A DNA stretch of 64,000 bases from Betaproteobacteria bacterium HGW-Betaproteobacteria-4 (GTDB lineage Bacteria; Pseudomonadota; Gammaproteobacteria; Burkholderiales; Rhodocyclaceae), in NCBI GenBank assembly GCA_002840785.1, contig PHCH01000003.1, forward strand, positions 106,228 to 170,227, read 5' to 3'. This document shows, piece after piece, positions 48,917 to 58,034 of the stretch. Each line of letters opens with the position of its first letter. The first letter of the stretch is position 1. The position numbers were made by a program, and so were the translations under genes. Below the pieces are notes generated by a model that saw nothing but the letters and a program-made list of their open reading frames with translations, was not told the DNA's origin and made no database searches.

Positions 48917-49792
48917 ATGAAATCCATCACCCGTCTTCTTTCCATTTTTGCCGCTTTTTCCCTGTTGACCGTAGCAATCAACGCCAGTGCCGCCGAGCCG
49001 CCGCTCAAATTCGGCGTCGGCCTGTTCCAGCCTGATCGTGAAAAGAACGACGCAACCTATCGGCCGTTGGCCGACTATCTGGCGAAAAAACTCAAGCGTC
49101 CGGTCGAGCTGCGCACCGTCGATAGCTGGGAAGGCCTCGCCAAGTCGCTGGCCAACGGGGAAACCGACATCGCGCTGCTGGGGCCGTGGGGTTACGTGCT
49201 GGCCAATCATCAGGCCGGTGCCCAGGTCATTTCGACCATCCTTTACGATGGCAAGCCCGAGTATTTCGCCATCACGATCACCCACCCGAAATCCGGCATC
49301 AACACGCTGGCCGACCTCAAGGGCAAGACCTTCGCTTTCGGCGACAAGGGATCGACTTCCGGTTACCTGATCCCGCTGCACTACCTGATGACACAGGGCA
49401 TCACGCCGGAAAAGTATTTCAGCAAGGTGGTCCATACCTCGCACCAGGCGATCGAAACCCAGGTTACCCAGGGTGTGCTCGATGCCGGCGCCGACTACAA
49501 CCGCAACCGTAACGCGATGATCGAACAGGGCCTGATCAAGGCCGAAGACTCGAAGATCATCTGGACCTCGGCGCCGCTGCCCAACGATGCTTTTGCCGTA
49601 AGCGCTGGACTGGCCGGCGACAAGGCGTTGATCGGTCAACTCCAGGGCGCCCTCGGCGATGTCGGCGAAGCCCTGAAGAGCAACCCCAAGTTGCTGCCGC
49701 CCCATTACACCGGCTTCGTCAGCCGCGATAACGCCTTCTACAAGCCGATCCGCGATGCTGGTCTGGCGACCGGAAAATTGCAGGCCAAATAA
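48917..49792 (+). CDS. PhnD-type ABC importer periplasmic binding protein
   Basis: 291 residues with signal peptide to about residue 26. PLKFGVGLFQPDREKNDATYRPLADYLAKKL, ETDIALLGPWGYVLA and GKTFAFGDKGSTSGYLIP match the phosphate/phosphite/phosphonate-binding family. The true substrate could be another oxyanion or small compound; no lyase genes (phnG-M) are present. TAATG overlap with the permease. Promoter P1 lies directly upstream. Confidence 0.88.
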   Translation: MKSITRLLSIFAAFSLLTVAINASAAEPPLKFGVGLFQPDREKNDATYRPLADYLAKKLKRPVELRTVDSWEGLAKSLANGETDIALLGPWGYVLANHQAGAQVISTILYDGKPEYFAITITHPKSGINTLADLKGKTFAFGDKGSTSGYLIPLHYLMTQGITPEKYFSKVVHTSHQAIETQVTQGVLDAGADYNRNRNAMIEQGLIKAEDSKIIWTSAPLPNDAFAVSAGLAGDKALIGQLQGALGDVGEALKSNPKLLPPHYTGFVSRDNAFYKPIRDAGLATGKLQAK

Positions 49793-50685
49793 TGAGTGTC
49801 CACGCCCTGGCGAACCATGTCGTCAATCGTTTCAGCGGCCGGCTCGGCTTTCTCGGGCTGACGCTGATCTACGTGCTGCTCGTCGCGGCCTGCCTCGGCA
49901 CGTTGGCGCGCGAAGACGAACTGTCGCTGGGGCGTAATCCGCTGGCCAATCTGGTCAAGACGGTGGGTGAATTCGCCCATCCGAGTTTTCTCGATGTCTG
50001 GTTCGGCAACCCGCAGCTCGAATACAAGAGCGACGACGGAACGGTGCTCCGTGTCGAGAACCGCCAGGAAGTCGAAGCCGATTATCTGGCCGGCCTCGGC
50101 CGCGCCACCTGGACGACCATCCGCATCGCCACCCTCGGCTCGCTACTCGGTGCCCTGCTCGCCCTGCCGCTGGCCGTGCTGACGGCGCGCAACCTTGCAG
50201 CGCCGAAGCCGCTGGCCTGGCTGGCCAAGGGGGTGCTCGACATCGCCCGCTCCATCCACACGCTGGTGTTCGGGCTGGTCCTCGTCGGCATCGTCGGCCT
50301 CGGCCCGACTGCCGGCATCCTGGCCATCGGCCTGCATTCGATGGGCACTTACGGCAAGCTCTTTGCCGAGGCCATCGAGTCACTCGACATGGCGGCCATC
50401 GATGCCGTGCGCAGTGTCGGCGCAACGCCCGATCAGGTGTTCTTCAACGCCGTCTGGCCTGCGGTGCTGCCGCAATTTGTTTCGAGCCATCTCTATGTCT
50501 GGGAATTCAACATCCGCGACTCGACCATCCTCGGCCTGATCGGGGCCGGCGGGCTCGGTCTGCTGATTACCGAAGCGACCTCGCTTTTTCAGTGGGGACG
50601 GCTGTCGACCGTACTGATCGTCATCGTGCTGATGGTTTCCGCCTTCGACGCCATGAGCCGGCGCATCCGGCAGGCTCTGTCATGA
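49792..50685 (+). CDS. PhnE-type ABC permease
   Basis: 297 residues, about six helices; after a first helix (about 18-38) a ~75-residue hydrophilic stretch, then the BPD transport domain with EAIESLDMAAIDAVRSVGATPDQVFFNAVWPAVLPQ, the EAA loop contacting the ATPase. Overlaps both neighbours by a few bases. Confidence 0.88.
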   Translation: MSVHALANHVVNRFSGRLGFLGLTLIYVLLVAACLGTLAREDELSLGRNPLANLVKTVGEFAHPSFLDVWFGNPQLEYKSDDGTVLRVENRQEVEADYLAGLGRATWTTIRIATLGSLLGALLALPLAVLTARNLAAPKPLAWLAKGVLDIARSIHTLVFGLVLVGIVGLGPTAGILAIGLHSMGTYGKLFAEAIESLDMAAIDAVRSVGATPDQVFFNAVWPAVLPQFVSSHLYVWEFNIRDSTILGLIGAGGLGLLITEATSLFQWGRLSTVLIVIVLMVSAFDAMSRRIRQALS

Positions 50686-51509
50686 GCGAAATCGCCATTC
50701 ATTTGCAGCAGGTCTGCTGCATTGCCGAAGGGCGGGCGCTACTCGATGTCGGCGATCTAAGCATTGGTCACGGCGAGCGCATCGCCATTGTCGGCCACAA
50801 CGGCGCCGGCAAATCTACCCTGCTCCGCTTGCTGACCGGCTTCATGCCGGCTGCGCATGGCCGTGTCGACGTGCTTGGTCGCGATTTGAATGGCAGCCCG
50901 GCGCCCCGGGAACTGCGCGCCCTGCGCCGCGAAGTCGGGCAGATCCACCAAGGCCTGCATCTGGTTGGTCGTCTGAGCGCGCTGGAAAACGTGCTGATCG
51001 GCAGCCTCGGTCGCGTCACCGGCTGGCGTAGCTGGGTTCGCCATTTTCCGGTCGACGAGGTCGTCGGGGCCGAAGCCGCCCTGCATGCCGTCGGCCTGCT
51101 GGCCCGCGCCACTACAAGGGCCGACAAGCTTTCCGGCGGCGAACGGCAGAAGGTCGCCATCGCCCGCCTGCTCGTCCAGCGGCCCAAACTCATTCTCGCC
51201 GACGAGCCGACGGCGGCCCTCGATCCGGCTGCGGCAGGCGAGGTCTGTCACCTGCTGGCCCAGGCCGCACGCAATGCGACGCTGATCTCTGTCGTTCACA
51301 ACCCCTCCCTGCTGCCTTTGCTCGCCGATCGTGTCATCGGCCTGAAAAACGGCCGGATCGCCTTCGATTTGCCGATTGCTACGGTCGACGATCAAAAACT
51401 GACCAATTTGTATCGCCCGGACGAGGCCGCGCCCGCCGCCCCCTGGCCAATGACCGCGTCGAATCCATCGAAGCTTGGGCGGCGCCAAATATTTTCAAAT
51501 CAGGTGTAA
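50682..51509 (+). CDS. PhnC-type ABC ATPase
   Basis: 275 residues. Walker A GHNGAGKST (about 38-46), signature LSGGERQK, Walker B LILADEPTAALDP, switch His in VVHNP. Start at 50682 overlaps the permease stop (ATGA). The C terminus extends ~25 residues past the usual fold. Its stop codon lies inside the -35 element of promoter P2. Confidence 0.88.
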   Translation: MSEIAIHLQQVCCIAEGRALLDVGDLSIGHGERIAIVGHNGAGKSTLLRLLTGFMPAAHGRVDVLGRDLNGSPAPRELRALRREVGQIHQGLHLVGRLSALENVLIGSLGRVTGWRSWVRHFPVDEVVGAEAALHAVGLLARATTRADKLSGGERQKVAIARLLVQRPKLILADEPTAALDPAAAGEVCHLLAQAARNATLISVVHNPSLLPLLADRVIGLKNGRIAFDLPIATVDDQKLTNLYRPDEAAPAAPWPMTASNPSKLGRRQIFSNQV

Positions 51510-51535
51510 TAAATCGCCCCGTTCTCCGACTAATG
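51505..51535 (+). promoter_or_regulatory. ECF-type promoter P2 (bufferin operon)
   Basis: TGTAATAAAT, 11 bases, CCGACTAATG; one mismatch from P1 and P3. About 70 bases before bufA. Overlaps the end of the ABC ATPase gene, so the two operons are packed together. Confidence 0.8.
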
Positions 51536-51605
51536 GTCAGCAGTCGAAATTATTGATCGGCTGTCCGGACAGACCCCTGTCCCAACCTCACCAGGAGATA
51601 CCACC

Positions 51606-51905
51606 ATGAACAAGACTCTGACTGCCGCTTCCCTCGCTCTCGCCTTTGGCGCCGCCATGACCGTTGCCTCTGCCCCGGTTGCCGCTGCCGACATGGCCGA
51701 CAAGGAAAAATGTTACGGCGTCGCCATGAAGGGCAAGAACGATTGCAAGGCCGGCGCCGGCACCACCTGCGCCGGCACCTCGAAGATGGATCACCAGGGC
51801 AACGCCTGGTCGCTCGTCCCCAAGGGTACTTGCGAAAAGACGATGTCCAAGACCTCGCCGACCGGCCACGGTCAACTCGCCGAATTCAAGGAAAAGAAGG
51901 CCTGA
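51606..51905 (+). CDS. bufA: Bufferin precursor BufA (DUF2282)
   Basis: 99 residues: Sec signal peptide ([28 protein letters not shown]), then a small core with four Cys ([26 protein letters not shown]), the BufA1-type pattern. Bufferins are ribosomal peptides whose Cys residues are modified to thiooxazole-like groups by an MNIO enzyme with BufC, then exported to bind copper. GAGATACC-type ribosome site upstream. First gene after P2. Confidence 0.92.
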   Translation: MNKTLTAASLALAFGAAMTVASAPVAAADMADKEKCYGVAMKGKNDCKAGAGTTCAGTSKMDHQGNAWSLVPKGTCEKTMSKTSPTGHGQLAEFKEKKA

Positions 51906-51934
51906 TTTCCCTGAACTGAAGCGGAGCGCCTGCC

Positions 51935-52837
51935 ATGACGACTACCCCTTGTTTCATGTCGACAACCGCCGGCGCTCCTGCCGCCCGTGCCGCCGCTTTG
52001 CCGGCGCGTGGCGGCCTCGGCCTCAAGCCCGAGCACTTCCGGACCATACTCGCCACCCGGCCCAACCTCGGTTTTTTCGAAATCCATGCCGAAAACTACA
52101 TGGTCGATGGCGGCCCCTTCCATCGCTACCTGACGCAGATTCGCCGCGACTACCCGCTGTCGATCCACGGCGTCGGTCTGTCCATCGGTGGCGAAGGGCG
52201 GCTCGACGAAGCCCACCTCGATCGCCTGGCCGCGCTGATCACCCGCTACGAGCCGCAATCCTTTTCCGAACACCTAGCCTGGTCCAGCCACGGCGACACC
52301 TTTCTTAACGACCTGTTGCCGGCGCCGTACAACGCCAGCACGCTGCACCGCGTCTGCGATCACATCGACCGCGTCCAGGAACGCCTGCAGCGCCGCATGC
52401 TGCTCGAAAACCCGGCGACCTATGTTGAATTCGCCGCATCCACTCTGGCTGAAACCGATTTCATCGGCCAGGTCGTCAAGCGTACCGGCTGCGGCCTGCT
52501 GCTCGACGTCAATAACGTCTACGTTTCCTGCACCAACCACGGCCGCGATCCGCAGGCCTATATCGAAGCTTTGCCGCTGGCGGCGGCCGGGCAAATCCAC
52601 CTGGCCGGCTACGCGCAGGACGTCGATGCCGCCGGCGCCCCGCTGCTCATCGACAGCCATGGCGCCCCGATTGCCCGGGCGGTCTGGGATCTTTACCGCT
52701 TCACGCTGGAACGCAGCGGCCCGCTGCCGACGCTGATCGAGCGCGACAACGACATTCCGGCCTTTCCGGTGCTGCTCGCCGAAGCACAACAGGCGGAAGA
52801 ATTGCTGCAAGCCTGCCTGAGCGAGGCGGCAGCATGA
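51935..52837 (+). CDS. bufB: MNIO family oxidative enzyme BufB (DUF692)
   Basis: 300 residues, TIM-barrel multinuclear non-haem iron-dependent oxidase. Metal-ligand motifs in order: [76 protein letters not shown]. Catalyses Cys modification of BufA. 29 bases after bufA; overlaps bufC by 4 bases. Confidence 0.94.
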   Translation: MTTTPCFMSTTAGAPAARAAALPARGGLGLKPEHFRTILATRPNLGFFEIHAENYMVDGGPFHRYLTQIRRDYPLSIHGVGLSIGGEGRLDEAHLDRLAALITRYEPQSFSEHLAWSSHGDTFLNDLLPAPYNASTLHRVCDHIDRVQERLQRRMLLENPATYVEFAASTLAETDFIGQVVKRTGCGLLLDVNNVYVSCTNHGRDPQAYIEALPLAAAGQIHLAGYAQDVDAAGAPLLIDSHGAPIARAVWDLYRFTLERSGPLPTLIERDNDIPAFPVLLAEAQQAEELLQACLSEAAA

Positions 52838-53604
52838 GCCAGATCGACTTCGCCGGCGCCCTGCTCGACCCGGATCTGCCCGCCCCGGCCGGGTTGACCG
52901 CCTGGAACGGCTCCGACCCGGCACACCGCTTCCGGATCTACCGCAACAACGTCATCGTCTCGCTGATCGATGCCCTGGCCGACACCTTCGAGGTGACGCA
53001 ACAACTGGTCGGCGAAGACTTTTTCCGGGCCATGGCTCGCCTCTATGCCTACGCCAATCCGCCGCAATCACGCTTGATGGCCTTCTACGGCGCCTCGTTG
53101 CCAGCGTTCATCGCGACCTTCCCGCCCGCCGCCGCCCTGCCCTACCTGGCAGACGTGGCGCGGCTCGAATATCTCCGGGTGGTGGCCTACCACGCCGCCG
53201 ACCTGCCGGGCATCGAGGCCGAAAACGTTGCCGCCGCCCTGGCTGACCAGGAAACCTTGCCAAACCTGGCGGTCGCCCTGCATCCCTCGCTGGCCGTCCT
53301 TGCCTCGGCCTCCGCCGTGGTTTCGTTGTGGGCCGCCCACCAGGGCATTCTGGAATTATCGACGGTGAGCACGGACAGCCCGGAAACCGCCCTCGTCCTG
53401 CGTCATGGCCTGGACGTCGAGGTCATGCAAATTTCCCCGGCGGCGGGCGCTTTCATTTCTACCCTTCAATCCGGGGCCAGCCTGGGCGACGCGGCCGCAG
53501 CGGCTGCCACCATCGAGGCGGACTTCGACCTGGTCGGGACGCTCGGCCTGCTCCTACAAAAAGCCGCCATCACGGCGCTAAAACCCTCACGGAGACCGTC
53601 ATGA
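52834..53604 (+). CDS. bufC: MNIO partner protein BufC (DUF2063/HvfC-type)
   Basis: 256 residues. N-terminal DUF2063 domain about 1-100 ([59 protein letters not shown]), then a less conserved half. Brings BufA to the MNIO enzyme. ATGA couplings on both sides. Confidence 0.92.
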   Translation: MSQIDFAGALLDPDLPAPAGLTAWNGSDPAHRFRIYRNNVIVSLIDALADTFEVTQQLVGEDFFRAMARLYAYANPPQSRLMAFYGASLPAFIATFPPAAALPYLADVARLEYLRVVAYHAADLPGIEAENVAAALADQETLPNLAVALHPSLAVLASASAVVSLWAAHQGILELSTVSTDSPETALVLRHGLDVEVMQISPAAGAFISTLQSGASLGDAAAAAATIEADFDLVGTLGLLLQKAAITALKPSRRPS

Positions 53605-54104
53605 ACTCGTCCGCAGCCCAAATGTGCACCGGGGTCAGCCGCCTCGTCGCGCTTTTCTCGCGTATTCCCGATTCGCTGATTGCCCTGATCGGCCGCTTTT
53701 CCATCGCCGCCATCTTCTGGAAATCGGGCCAGACCAAGATCGAGGGCTTCGCCGTCGATCTGGTTGCCGGCGAATTCCAGCTCGGCTGGCCACAGCTCTC
53801 GGATTCCGCCCTCGAATTGTTCCGCAGCGAATACCGCCTGCCCCTGCTGCCGCCCGAACTGGCGGCGCCGCTGGCGGCCTTCGGCGAGCATGTCTTTCCC
53901 GTCCTGATCCTGCTCGGCCTGGCCACCCGTTTCTCGTCGCTGGCCCTGCTGGTCATGACCCTGACCATCCAGATCTTCGTCTATCCCGACGCCTACCCGA
54001 CCCACGGCGTCTGGGCCACCGTGCTGCTCGTGCTGATCGCCCGGGGGCCGGGGAAAATATCGCTCGACCACTGGCTGGCCAGGTGCTGCACAAAGGCTGC
54101 CTGA
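53601..54104 (+). CDS. DoxX-family membrane protein
   Basis: 167 residues with about four helices. IPDSLIALIGRFSIAAIFWKSGQTKIEGF and HVFPVLILLGLATRFSSLALLVMTL are DoxX-like. DoxX proteins commonly end bufferin operons and may supply a membrane redox step. The start at 53601 overlaps the bufC stop (ATGA). Confidence 0.9.
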   Translation: MNSSAAQMCTGVSRLVALFSRIPDSLIALIGRFSIAAIFWKSGQTKIEGFAVDLVAGEFQLGWPQLSDSALELFRSEYRLPLLPPELAAPLAAFGEHVFPVLILLGLATRFSSLALLVMTLTIQIFVYPDAYPTHGVWATVLLVLIARGPGKISLDHWLARCCTKAA

Positions 54105-54134
54105 CCGGCTCCCCTCCGGCTTGACGCAACCGGC

Positions 54135-54167
54135 GAGGCGCCAGACCCGGCGCCTCATTTCATTTTT
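54135..54167 (+). terminator. Intrinsic terminator of the bufferin operon
   Basis: GAGGCGCC and GGCGCCTC, 8-bp perfect stem around AGACCC, followed by ATTTCATTTTT. 31 bases after the DoxX gene. Confidence 0.85.
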
Positions 54168-54309
54168 GGCGGAAAAATCGAGTTGACCGTAGCATTCGGA
54201 AGAATCCGCTGCTACCGGAAAAGTCGCCGCCATTTTTGCCGATACGTTGTCAGACTGGCTGGCAGAGTCTTCAGCGCGGTAGAGTGGGAATTACGCTCAG
54301 CGAACTGCG

Positions 54310-54340
54310 TGTAAGAAATCGGTCTGCCATCCGACTAATG
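54310..54340 (+). promoter_or_regulatory. ECF-type promoter P3 (VTT-FAD/ECF operon)
   Basis: TGTAAGAAAT, 11 bases, CCGACTAATG, identical in both elements to P1. About 52 bases before the ATG at 54392. As the ECF gene lies in this operon, P3 implies autoregulation. Confidence 0.8.
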
Positions 54341-54391
54341 ATCAAGCCGGGAACTTTCCATCCCTGGTCGTAAAACAACAGGGAGCACTTC

Positions 54392-56536
54392 ATGCAATTC
54401 CGCAAGCTGGCATTGGCACTGACGATTGGCTTGGCGATAGCCGGGTTCTTCGTCTTCGACCTCGGGCAATACCTCAATCTCCAGACGCTCAAGGAGCAAC
54501 AGGCGGCCATCCAGTCTTTCCAGGCAAACAATCCGCTCCTCAGCGTTGCCGCGTATTTCGTCCTGTACGTCATCGCGACCGCCCTCTCCTTTCCGGGCGC
54601 CGCGCTCCTCACCCTGGCCGGCGGTGCCGTGTTCGGGCTGCTCTGGGGTACGGTGATTGTCTCCTTCGCTTCGACCATCGGCGCCACCCTCGCCTTCCTG
54701 ATGTCGCGTTTTCTGCTGCGCGACTGGGTCAGTCAGCGGTTCGGGCAGCGTCTGGCTGCCATAGACGAGGGCGTTCGCCGTGAGGGCGGCTTTTATCTCT
54801 TCACCTTGCGTTTGGTGCCCGCTTTCCCGTTTTTCCTGGTCAATCTGCTGCTGGGCCTGACGGCGATGAAGACCTGGACTTACTTCTGGGTCAGTCAGCT
54901 CGGCATGCTGGCCGGCACGGTGGTGTACGTGAATGCCGGCACCCAGCTGGCCAGGCTCGATTCGCTGTCCGGCATCCTTTCGCCGGCCTTGCTTGGCTCG
55001 TTTGTCCTGCTCGGCATCTTTCCCCTGATCGCCCGCAAAATCGTGGAGATCGTTCGCATGAACAAGGTGTTCGCCAACTGGAAGAAGCCCGCCCGCTTCG
55101 ACCGCAACCTGGTGGTCATCGGCGGCGGTAGCGCCGGCCTGGTCACCGCCTACATCGCAGCCGCGGTCAAGGCCAAGGTCACCCTGGTCGAAAAGCACAA
55201 GTTGGGCGGCGATTGCCTGAATACCGGCTGCGTGCCGTCCAAGGCCCTGATCCGCTCGGCCAAGTTCCTGTCCCATGTCAACCGCTCGCAGGAATTCGGC
55301 ATTGCCTCAGCCAAAGCCCAGTTCGAGTTTTCCGATGTGATGAAGCGCGTACAGGCCGTGATCAAGACCGTCGAGCCGCATGATTCGGCCGAGCGTTACA
55401 CCGAACTGGGCGTCGATGTCGTGCAGGGCAGCGCCAGGATCGTTTCGCCGTGGGAGGTCGACATCACCCGCGAAGATGGTAGTACCCAGCGCCTGGCAAC
55501 GCGCAGCATCGTCATCGCCACCGGCGCCCGGCCTTTCGTGCCGCCGATTCCGGGCATCGACGAAGTCGGTTATCTGACCTCGGATAACGTCTGGAACCTG
55601 CGCGAATTGCCCAAGCGCCTAGTGGTGCTCGGTGGCGGTCCGATCGGCTCCGAACTGACCCAGGCCTTCGCCCGACTTGGCGCCAAGGTGACCCAGGTGG
55701 AAATGGCGCCGCGCATCATGATGCGCGAAGACCCGGAGGTTTCCGAACTGGTCGCCGAGCGTTTCCGGGCGGAAGGAATTGATGTTCTGCTCAATCACCG
55801 GGCCAGGCAGTTCATCATCGACAACGGCGAGAAGATCCTGATCGCCGAACACGAAGGCCAGGATGTCCGTATCCCCTTCGATGCCGTACTCGTTGCCGTT
55901 GGCCGTGCGGCCAATCTGAAAGGCTTCGGTCTGGAAGAACTGGGCATTCCGACCGGGCGCACGGTGGACACCAACGAGTTCCTGCAAACCAATTACCCGA
56001 ACATCTACGCTGCCGGCGACGTCGCCGGACCCTTCCAATTCACCCACACCGCCGCCCATCAGGCCTGGTATGCCGCGGTCAACGCCCTGTTCGACCCGTT
56101 CCGGAAGTTCAAGGCCGACTATTCGGTGATCCCGTGGGCCACCTTCGTCGAGCCGGAAGTCGCCCGCGTCGGTCTGAACGAGCTGGAAGCCAAGGAGAAA
56201 GGCATTCCTTACGAGGTCACGACCTACGGCATCGACGACCTCGACCGGGCCATCGCCGACAGCGAAGCGCATGGCTTCCTCAAGGTGCTGACCGTGCCGG
56301 GCAAGGACAAGATCCTCGGCGTCACCATCGTCGGCGAGCATGCCGGCGACCTGATCGCCGAATACGTGCTGGCCATGAAGCAAGGCATCGGGCTGAACAA
56401 GATCCTCGGCACCATCCACATCTACCCGACGCTGGCCGAGGCCAACAAGTACGTCGCCGGCAACTGGAAGAAGGCCCATGCGCCGCAGAAGCTCCTTGCC
56501 TGGGTCGAACGTTTCCATGCCTGGCGGCGGGGGTGA
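54392..56536 (+). CDS. VTT (TVP38/TMEM64) membrane domain fused to FAD disulfide oxidoreductase
   Basis: 714 residues. Residues 1-225 are a VTT/DedA-like membrane domain (FPGAALLTLAGGAVFGLLWG, FLMSRFLLRDWVSQRFG, FYLFTLRLVPAFPFFLVNLLLGL). Residues 235-714 are a mercuric-reductase-like flavoprotein: FAD site VVIGGGSAGLVTAY, redox-active CLNTGCVPSK, NAD(P) site VVLGGGPIGSELTQAF, YAAGDVAGP and C-terminal dimer domain. It lacks the N-terminal Hg-binding domain and the C-terminal vicinal Cys pair of MerA. Substrate unknown; a membrane-tethered reductase is clear. Confidence 0.93.
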   Translation: MQFRKLALALTIGLAIAGFFVFDLGQYLNLQTLKEQQAAIQSFQANNPLLSVAAYFVLYVIATALSFPGAALLTLAGGAVFGLLWGTVIVSFASTIGATLAFLMSRFLLRDWVSQRFGQRLAAIDEGVRREGGFYLFTLRLVPAFPFFLVNLLLGLTAMKTWTYFWVSQLGMLAGTVVYVNAGTQLARLDSLSGILSPALLGSFVLLGIFPLIARKIVEIVRMNKVFANWKKPARFDRNLVVIGGGSAGLVTAYIAAAVKAKVTLVEKHKLGGDCLNTGCVPSKALIRSAKFLSHVNRSQEFGIASAKAQFEFSDVMKRVQAVIKTVEPHDSAERYTELGVDVVQGSARIVSPWEVDITREDGSTQRLATRSIVIATGARPFVPPIPGIDEVGYLTSDNVWNLRELPKRLVVLGGGPIGSELTQAFARLGAKVTQVEMAPRIMMREDPEVSELVAERFRAEGIDVLLNHRARQFIIDNGEKILIAEHEGQDVRIPFDAVLVAVGRAANLKGFGLEELGIPTGRTVDTNEFLQTNYPNIYAAGDVAGPFQFTHTAAHQAWYAAVNALFDPFRKFKADYSVIPWATFVEPEVARVGLNELEAKEKGIPYEVTTYGIDDLDRAIADSEAHGFLKVLTVPGKDKILGVTIVGEHAGDLIAEYVLAMKQGIGLNKILGTIHIYPTLAEANKYVAGNWKKAHAPQKLLAWVERFHAWRRG

Positions 56537-56541
56537 TCGGC

Positions 56542-57339
56542 ATGTGCTCAGACAAAAAACAGCCGGCGATCTTTCTCGCCATGGCGCTCTCCGTGCCGTT
56601 GGCGGCCTGGGCCGATCCACTCTGGCTTGGACGATTCAGCGCGAGCGATGCCGCCATTCCGGCCCCGTGGAAAATCGAGCATCTTGACCAGCGCGTGCCG
56701 CCGACCGAATACAAACTGCGCCAATGGGACGGCGTGTTCGCCATCGAGGCCAGGGCCAGCAAGAGCATGGCCTTGCTCGGACGGATTGCTACGGTCAACC
56801 TGAAAAAAACGCCAATTTTGTGCTGGCAGTGGCGGATCGACGCGCCTGTGGCCTCCGCCGACATGAACCGCAAATCCGGCGACGATTACGCTGCCCGGGT
56901 CTATCTGACCTTTGTCGTGCCGCCGGAGCAACTGGGTTTTGCGACGCGAACCAAGCTCCGCCTGGCGCGCACGATCTACGGCGACCAGGTGCCCGATGCG
57001 GCATTGAATTACATCTGGGACAACCGCCACCCGGTCGGCACCTTGCAGGACAACGCCTATACCGACCGGGCGCGTATGCTGGTGCTGCGCTCCGGCGCTC
57101 GACAGGCCGGCGTCTGGGTGCAGGAACGACGGAATGTCCTGGCCGATTTTCACAAGGCATTTGGCGAGATCGGTGGCGAATTGCAAGGGCTGGCCATCGC
57201 TTCTGATACCGACAATACTGGCGAAGAAGCGCATGCCGGCTTCGCGGATTTCCGTTTTGTTGAAAGCGAAGAGGCTTGCCCGATCACGAAAAACCAACAA
57301 GAAACTGGACACCTCAACGTCTTGCAGCCGACATCATGA
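56542..57339 (+). CDS. DUF3047 secreted protein
   Basis: 265 residues with signal peptide (MCSDKKQPAIFLAMALSVPLAAWA). DUF3047 features: LRQWDGVFAIEARASKSMALLGR, LCWQWRIDAPV, GDDYAARVYLTFVVP, LNYIWDNRHPVGT and GLAIASDTDNTGEEAHAGFADFRF. Function unknown; probably a periplasmic beta-sandwich binding protein. ATGA overlap with the next gene. Confidence 0.85.
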   Translation: MCSDKKQPAIFLAMALSVPLAAWADPLWLGRFSASDAAIPAPWKIEHLDQRVPPTEYKLRQWDGVFAIEARASKSMALLGRIATVNLKKTPILCWQWRIDAPVASADMNRKSGDDYAARVYLTFVVPPEQLGFATRTKLRLARTIYGDQVPDAALNYIWDNRHPVGTLQDNAYTDRARMLVLRSGARQAGVWVQERRNVLADFHKAFGEIGGELQGLAIASDTDNTGEEAHAGFADFRFVESEEACPITKNQQETGHLNVLQPTS

Positions 57340-58034
57340 ACACACCCACGCTCTCCATCATCATCCCCGTGCTGAACGAACCCGCTGGCATCGTTCCGGT
57401 GCTTGAACGCCTGCAAGGCTTTCGCCGGCAAGGCGCGGAAGTCATCGTGGTCGATGGCGGGAGTACCGATGCTACGGTTGAGCTTGCCCGCTCGCTGGCC
57501 GATGGCGTGACCAGTTCGCAGCGCGGCAGAGGTCGGCAAATGAATGCCGGGGCAGCCCGGGCGAAGGGAGACGTCTTCTTGTTTCTCCACGCCGATACGC
57601 TTTTGCCGTCGTCTGCCCCAAGCTTGATTATCGAGGCCATCGACAACGGCGCCAGTTGGGGGCGCTTCGATGTCCAAATCGAAGGTTCGATCAGCGGTCT
57701 CGGCATGGTGGCGTTCATGATGAACTGGCGCTCCCGCCTGACCGGCATCGCGACGGGCGATCAAGCCATATTCGTGACGCGTGAGGCCTTCCTGCGCCAC
57801 GGCGGATTCCCGGCCATCCCGCTGATGGAAGACATCATGTTTTCCGGCTGGATGCGCGAAGAAGCACGCCCGGCCTGCCTCAAGGCCAAGGTCACGACCT
57901 CTGGCCGGCGCTGGGAAAAGCATGGCCTGCTGCGCACCATCCTGACCATGTGGTGGCTGCGTCTGCGATTTTTCCTGGGCGCCAGCCCGACTGCGCTGGC
58001 CCGAGAGTATGGATACCTCCCTCATGAAACCTGA
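57336..58034 (+). CDS. TIGR04283-family glycosyltransferase (arsenosugar/selenodomain-associated)
   Basis: 232 residues, GT-A fold: SIIIPVLNEPAGI, VVDGGSTDATVELARS, QRGRGRQMNAGAARAKGD, FLHADTLLP (DxD-like), and MEDIMFSGWMREE. Family TIGR04283 occurs beside radical SAM/selenodomain proteins and arsenosugar genes; its acceptor is not proven. Overlaps the next gene by up to 26 bases. Confidence 0.88.
   Translation: MNTPTLSIIIPVLNEPAGIVPVLERLQGFRRQGAEVIVVDGGSTDATVELARSLADGVTSSQRGRGRQMNAGAARAKGDVFLFLHADTLLPSSAPSLIIEAIDNGASWGRFDVQIEGSISGLGMVAFMMNWRSRLTGIATGDQAIFVTREAFLRHGGFPAIPLMEDIMFSGWMREEARPACLKAKVTTSGRRWEKHGLLRTILTMWWLRLRFFLGASPTALAREYGYLPHET

Noticed and set aside
48917..51509. Phosphonate degradation locus
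   Set aside because: Only importer-type genes are present; no C-P lyase or phosphonatase genes, so the substrate is left open.
54392..56536. Mercuric reductase (merA)
   Set aside because: It lacks the N-terminal metal-binding domain and C-terminal Cys pair, no mer genes are nearby, and it has a VTT membrane domain.
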